From a virus: a stretch of DNA of 34,649 nucleotides. Of this stretch, positions 32,863-34,649 are shown one piece after another; position 1 is the stretch's first letter; each line of letters opens with the position of its first letter. The notes under the pieces were generated by a model. It saw only the letters and a program-made list of their open reading frames with translations. It searched no databases and was not told the origin of the DNA. The stretch lies in the IMG/VR virus record IMGVR_UViG_3300044630_003130, positions 1-34,649 of that record; one strand, written 5' to 3'. A program made the position numbers and the translations under genes.

Positions 32863-33828
32863 ATGAATTACAAAATTTTAGTTAGACAGATTATAAAAGA
32901 AATGGTAGAGAAAAAAAATCTACGTTTGTATGGTTTTGATTGGGATGATAATATTTTGAGAATGCCAACTAAAATATATTTAAAATCTGACCTTGGGGAT
33001 GTTATTGGAATGTCAACAGAAGATTTTGCGGAATATAGACATTTAATTGGAAACGAACCTTTTGATTATGAAGGGGACACAATAGTTGGATATGACAACA
33101 ATCCATATAGAGATTTTACAAGTTCCGAAACATTTTTAGAAGACACAAAAGAAGCAATTAGAAAAGACAGAAAATCACCAAGTTTTAAAAAGTTTAAAGA
33201 AAATTTAATATATGCTAACCCATTTTCAATTATTACCGCTAGAGGACATAGTCCAAATGTAATTAAAAAAGGTGTTAAAATGTTTATACATTTAGTTTTG
33301 TCACCAGAAGAAAAAGAAGAAATGGTGGAGAATATTAAAAATACTTTTGAACACGAAGAAATGTTTTCAAAAAACTTTTTAGAAAAATTAGATGATTTAT
33401 CCCCAAATCAATTATTAGATTTTTATTTAGATGAGAGAGGGGATTACTACCCAGTTTCTTCAAAAGAGTTTGGTGAAAAATTCGGATTAGAGACAAGTGG
33501 TGGGGCTGCAAATCCTGAGCACGCAAAAAAAATTGCCCTTGCCGATTTCATTTCAAAATATGATGATTTAATTAAAAGTGGAAAATATATTAATACTTCA
33601 TTAGGATTTTCAGATGATGACCCAAGAAATATAAAAGCAATGGTTGAGTATGTAAAAAATGAACTATCAAGAATGTATCCAGAAGTAAAATTTATAATTT
33701 ATGATACATCAGAAGGAGGATATTCAAAAATTCATATAGAAACTGGAAATGAAAAAGAAGAAAGTGAAGAAGAACTTATGTTAGAAAGTTTAATTAATAG
33801 GATAATATCCAAAATTAAATCAAAGTAA
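32863..33828 (+). CDS. HAD-superfamily phosphatase-like protein with terminal tags
   Basis: The protein has 321 residues. HAD motifs are visible: GFDWDDN (24-30) is motif I with the nucleophile Asp and the acid Asp two residues later. SIITARG (122-128) is motif II (Thr, plus Arg of the type seen in polynucleotide-phosphatase-like members). K223/K224 are candidates for motif III. FSDDDPRN (249-256) is the acidic motif IV. A large helical insertion (about 80-220) separates them. The N-terminus (MNYKILVRQIIKEMVEKKN) and the C-terminus (LMLESLINRIISKIKSK, 305-321) are basic amphipathic helices resembling the tag on the 27185 protein. It may be a packaged enzyme acting on nucleotides or nucleic-acid ends; the substrate is unknown. 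It is a single-gene unit between sheath and tube. Confidence 0.75.
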   Translation: MNYKILVRQIIKEMVEKKNLRLYGFDWDDNILRMPTKIYLKSDLGDVIGMSTEDFAEYRHLIGNEPFDYEGDTIVGYDNNPYRDFTSSETFLEDTKEAIRKDRKSPSFKKFKENLIYANPFSIITARGHSPNVIKKGVKMFIHLVLSPEEKEEMVENIKNTFEHEEMFSKNFLEKLDDLSPNQLLDFYLDERGDYYPVSSKEFGEKFGLETSGGAANPEHAKKIALADFISKYDDLIKSGKYINTSLGFSDDDPRNIKAMVEYVKNELSRMYPEVKFIIYDTSEGGYSKIHIETGNEKEESEEELMLESLINRIISKIKSK

Positions 33829-33852
33829 ATAGAAAAATTTTTATAAAGCTAA

Positions 33853-33859
33853 TATTTAT
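33853..33859 (+). promoter_or_regulatory. Putative phage promoter box TATTTAT (tail tube gene)
   Basis: CTAATATTTATAATAAAA lies 42 bases before the 33902 ATG, in a 73-base A-rich gap with nothing else recognisable. Confidence 0.6.
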
Positions 33860-33901
33860 AATAAAAACAAAAATAAAATAAAAAATTAAAAAACTGAAAT
33901 T

Positions 33902-34390
33902 ATGGCTGATTTGTTAATGAAAATGCCTATACCTTACGAACCGAAAAGGGAGAACCGTTGGATTTTAAGATTTCCATCGTCATTAGGAATAAATGAGTGG
34001 TATGTTGAGAGCACCTCAAGACCTAAATTAAAAATTGCAGCAACGGAAATACCGTTTTTGAATACCTCAACTTATGTTGCTGGTAGATTTAACTGGGAGG
34101 AAATTTCAGTTAAGTTTAGAGACCCAATCGGTCCGTCAGCATCACAAGCGGTTATGGAATGGATTCGTTTATGTGCTGAGTCTGTAACTGGTCGTATGGG
34201 TTATGCCGCTGGTTATAAAAAGAATGTTGACCTTGAAATGCTTGACCCAACTGGTGTTGTTGTTGAGAAATGGATTTTAGAAGGTGCATTCTTAACTGGA
34301 TATGATGGTGGTTCATTAGATTACTCAAGTGATAAAATCGCCGGAATTTCTTCAAATATCCGTATGGATAGATGTATATTAGTTTACTAA
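33902..34390 (+). CDS. Tail tube protein (T4 gp19-type)
   Basis: The protein has 162 residues, close to T4 gp19 (163). The order of features matches the family: a basic N-terminal stretch and NRWILRFPSSLGI strand, PKLKIAATEIPFLNTSTYVAG (the 'k....eipf.n...yvagr..w' region), FNWEEISVKFRDPIGPSASQA (the hallmark 'W..i.v.fRD....s....v..W'), a GYAAGYKKNVDLEMLDPTG strand pair and a KWILEGAFLT C-terminal strand. It polymerises into the inner tube through which DNA passes. It has its own promoter box and terminator, consistent with strong late expression. Its place after the sheath (with one inserted gene) is the T4-type order. Confidence 0.93.
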   Translation: MADLLMKMPIPYEPKRENRWILRFPSSLGINEWYVESTSRPKLKIAATEIPFLNTSTYVAGRFNWEEISVKFRDPIGPSASQAVMEWIRLCAESVTGRMGYAAGYKKNVDLEMLDPTGVVVEKWILEGAFLTGYDGGSLDYSSDKIAGISSNIRMDRCILVY

Positions 34391-34414
34391 TTTTTTAAAA
34401 AAATATATTTTATT

Positions 34415-34446
34415 AAAGTCTTCATATTTTATATGGGGACTTTTTT
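34415..34446 (+). terminator. Intrinsic terminator after the tail tube gene
   Basis: A 13-bp stem (34415-34427 with 34431-34443) including two T-G wobble pairs, a three-base loop, and a T-run extending to 34446. Confidence 0.85.
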
Positions 34447-34469
34447 ATTTACAAAAAATGATTATTGGA

Positions 34470-34478
34470 TATTTTTAT
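34470..34478 (+). promoter_or_regulatory. Variant phage promoter box TATTTTTAT
   Basis: GGATATTTTTATAATAAAA has two extra T's compared with the other boxes but the same flanks; it lies 14 bases before the last gene. Confidence 0.4.
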
Positions 34479-34492
34479 AATAAAAAAAGATT

Positions 34493-34649
34493 ATGGAAAT
34501 GAATGAATATCAAATAGGACAACAAGATTTTAATTTACCACACGACATAGTACCATTACCAAGTGGTGGGATATTTTATAGGTCAAAAAAGAAATCAATT
34601 AAAGTTGGTTATTTAACAGCATCAGATGAAAACATTTTATTAAATGCTA
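34493..34649 (+). CDS. gp26-like baseplate protein, N-terminal part (cut by window edge)
   Basis: Only the first 52 codons are present, from ATG 34493 (leader AAAAAAGATTATG). VPLPSGGIFY followed by KSIKVGYLTASDENILLNA matches the start of the T4 baseplate (gp26-type) family: a 'lPS.G..Y' element and then 'v.v..mta.dE.iL'. In T4 gp26 belongs to the central baseplate hub. Its place after the tail tube supports a tail-assembly role. The rest of the gene lies to the right of the window, so domain content beyond this cannot be checked. Confidence 0.65.
   Translation, partial: MEMNEYQIGQQDFNLPHDIVPLPSGGIFYRSKKKSIKVGYLTASDENILLNA

Overview
This window is a stretch of the genome of a tailed, contractile (T4-like, myovirus-type) bacteriophage. 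The diagnostic genes are a long gp18-type tail sheath, a gp19-type tail tube, gp15-, gp14- and gp13-like neck and tail-completion proteins, the start of a gp26-like baseplate protein, a family B (gp43-type) DNA polymerase and a SNF2-type helicase. The DNA is very A+T-rich, uses the standard code (TGA acts as a stop), and its genes start after A-rich leaders such as AAAACTATG or AAAATTATG with no Shine-Dalgarno sequence. That style of initiation is typical of Bacteroidota, so the host is probably a Bacteroidota bacterium; this is inference.

Layout. (1) 1-4480: a tight operon of sugar and sulfate enzymes: GT8 (left end cut), two GT9/heptosyltransferase-like proteins, a sulfotransferase, an APS kinase, a small nucleotidyltransferase and a DUF2061 membrane protein. 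(2) 4513-9035: two extracellular-type proteins with Pro/Thr-rich (mucin-like) linkers, the second a 1338-residue protein with three PKD-like/BspA-like (DUF285) modules. (3) 9082-13334: a second operon with GT60-like and GT25 glycosyltransferases, a methyltransferase and an HtrL/YibB-GT2 fusion. (4) 13361-18720: virion fibre genes, including two paralogous beta-roll (YadA-head-like) fibres and a DAFGRLR-type structural protein. (5) 18827-21649: DNA polymerase B. (6) 21613-27053, minus strand: a small protein, a gp13-like neck protein, a metallopeptidase-superoxide dismutase-unknown fusion, and the helicase. (7) 27185-34649, mainly plus strand: a small basic-tagged protein, gp14- and gp15-like proteins, a minus-strand ribbon-helix-helix regulator, tail sheath, a HAD-family protein, tail tube and the baseplate gene start.

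How the parts may work together. About eleven glycan- or sulfate-handling enzymes surround Thr/Pro- and Ser/Thr-Gly-Gly-rich surface proteins. The simplest reading is a phage-encoded system that decorates its own fibres (and possibly the sheath insertion) with sugars and sulfate. A recurring box, ATATTTAT followed by 2-4 bases and an A-run, precedes almost every transcription unit in the orientation of the gene on both strands, including all four minus-strand units. It is a good candidate for the phage late promoter. Four hairpin-plus-T-run terminators divide the right-hand half. No gap above 300 bases lacks a gene; the longest non-coding stretches are the roughly 105-130-base regions around 18721-18826 and 27054-27184. 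I recognised no tRNA, rRNA, CRISPR array, integrase, transposase or reverse transcriptase.
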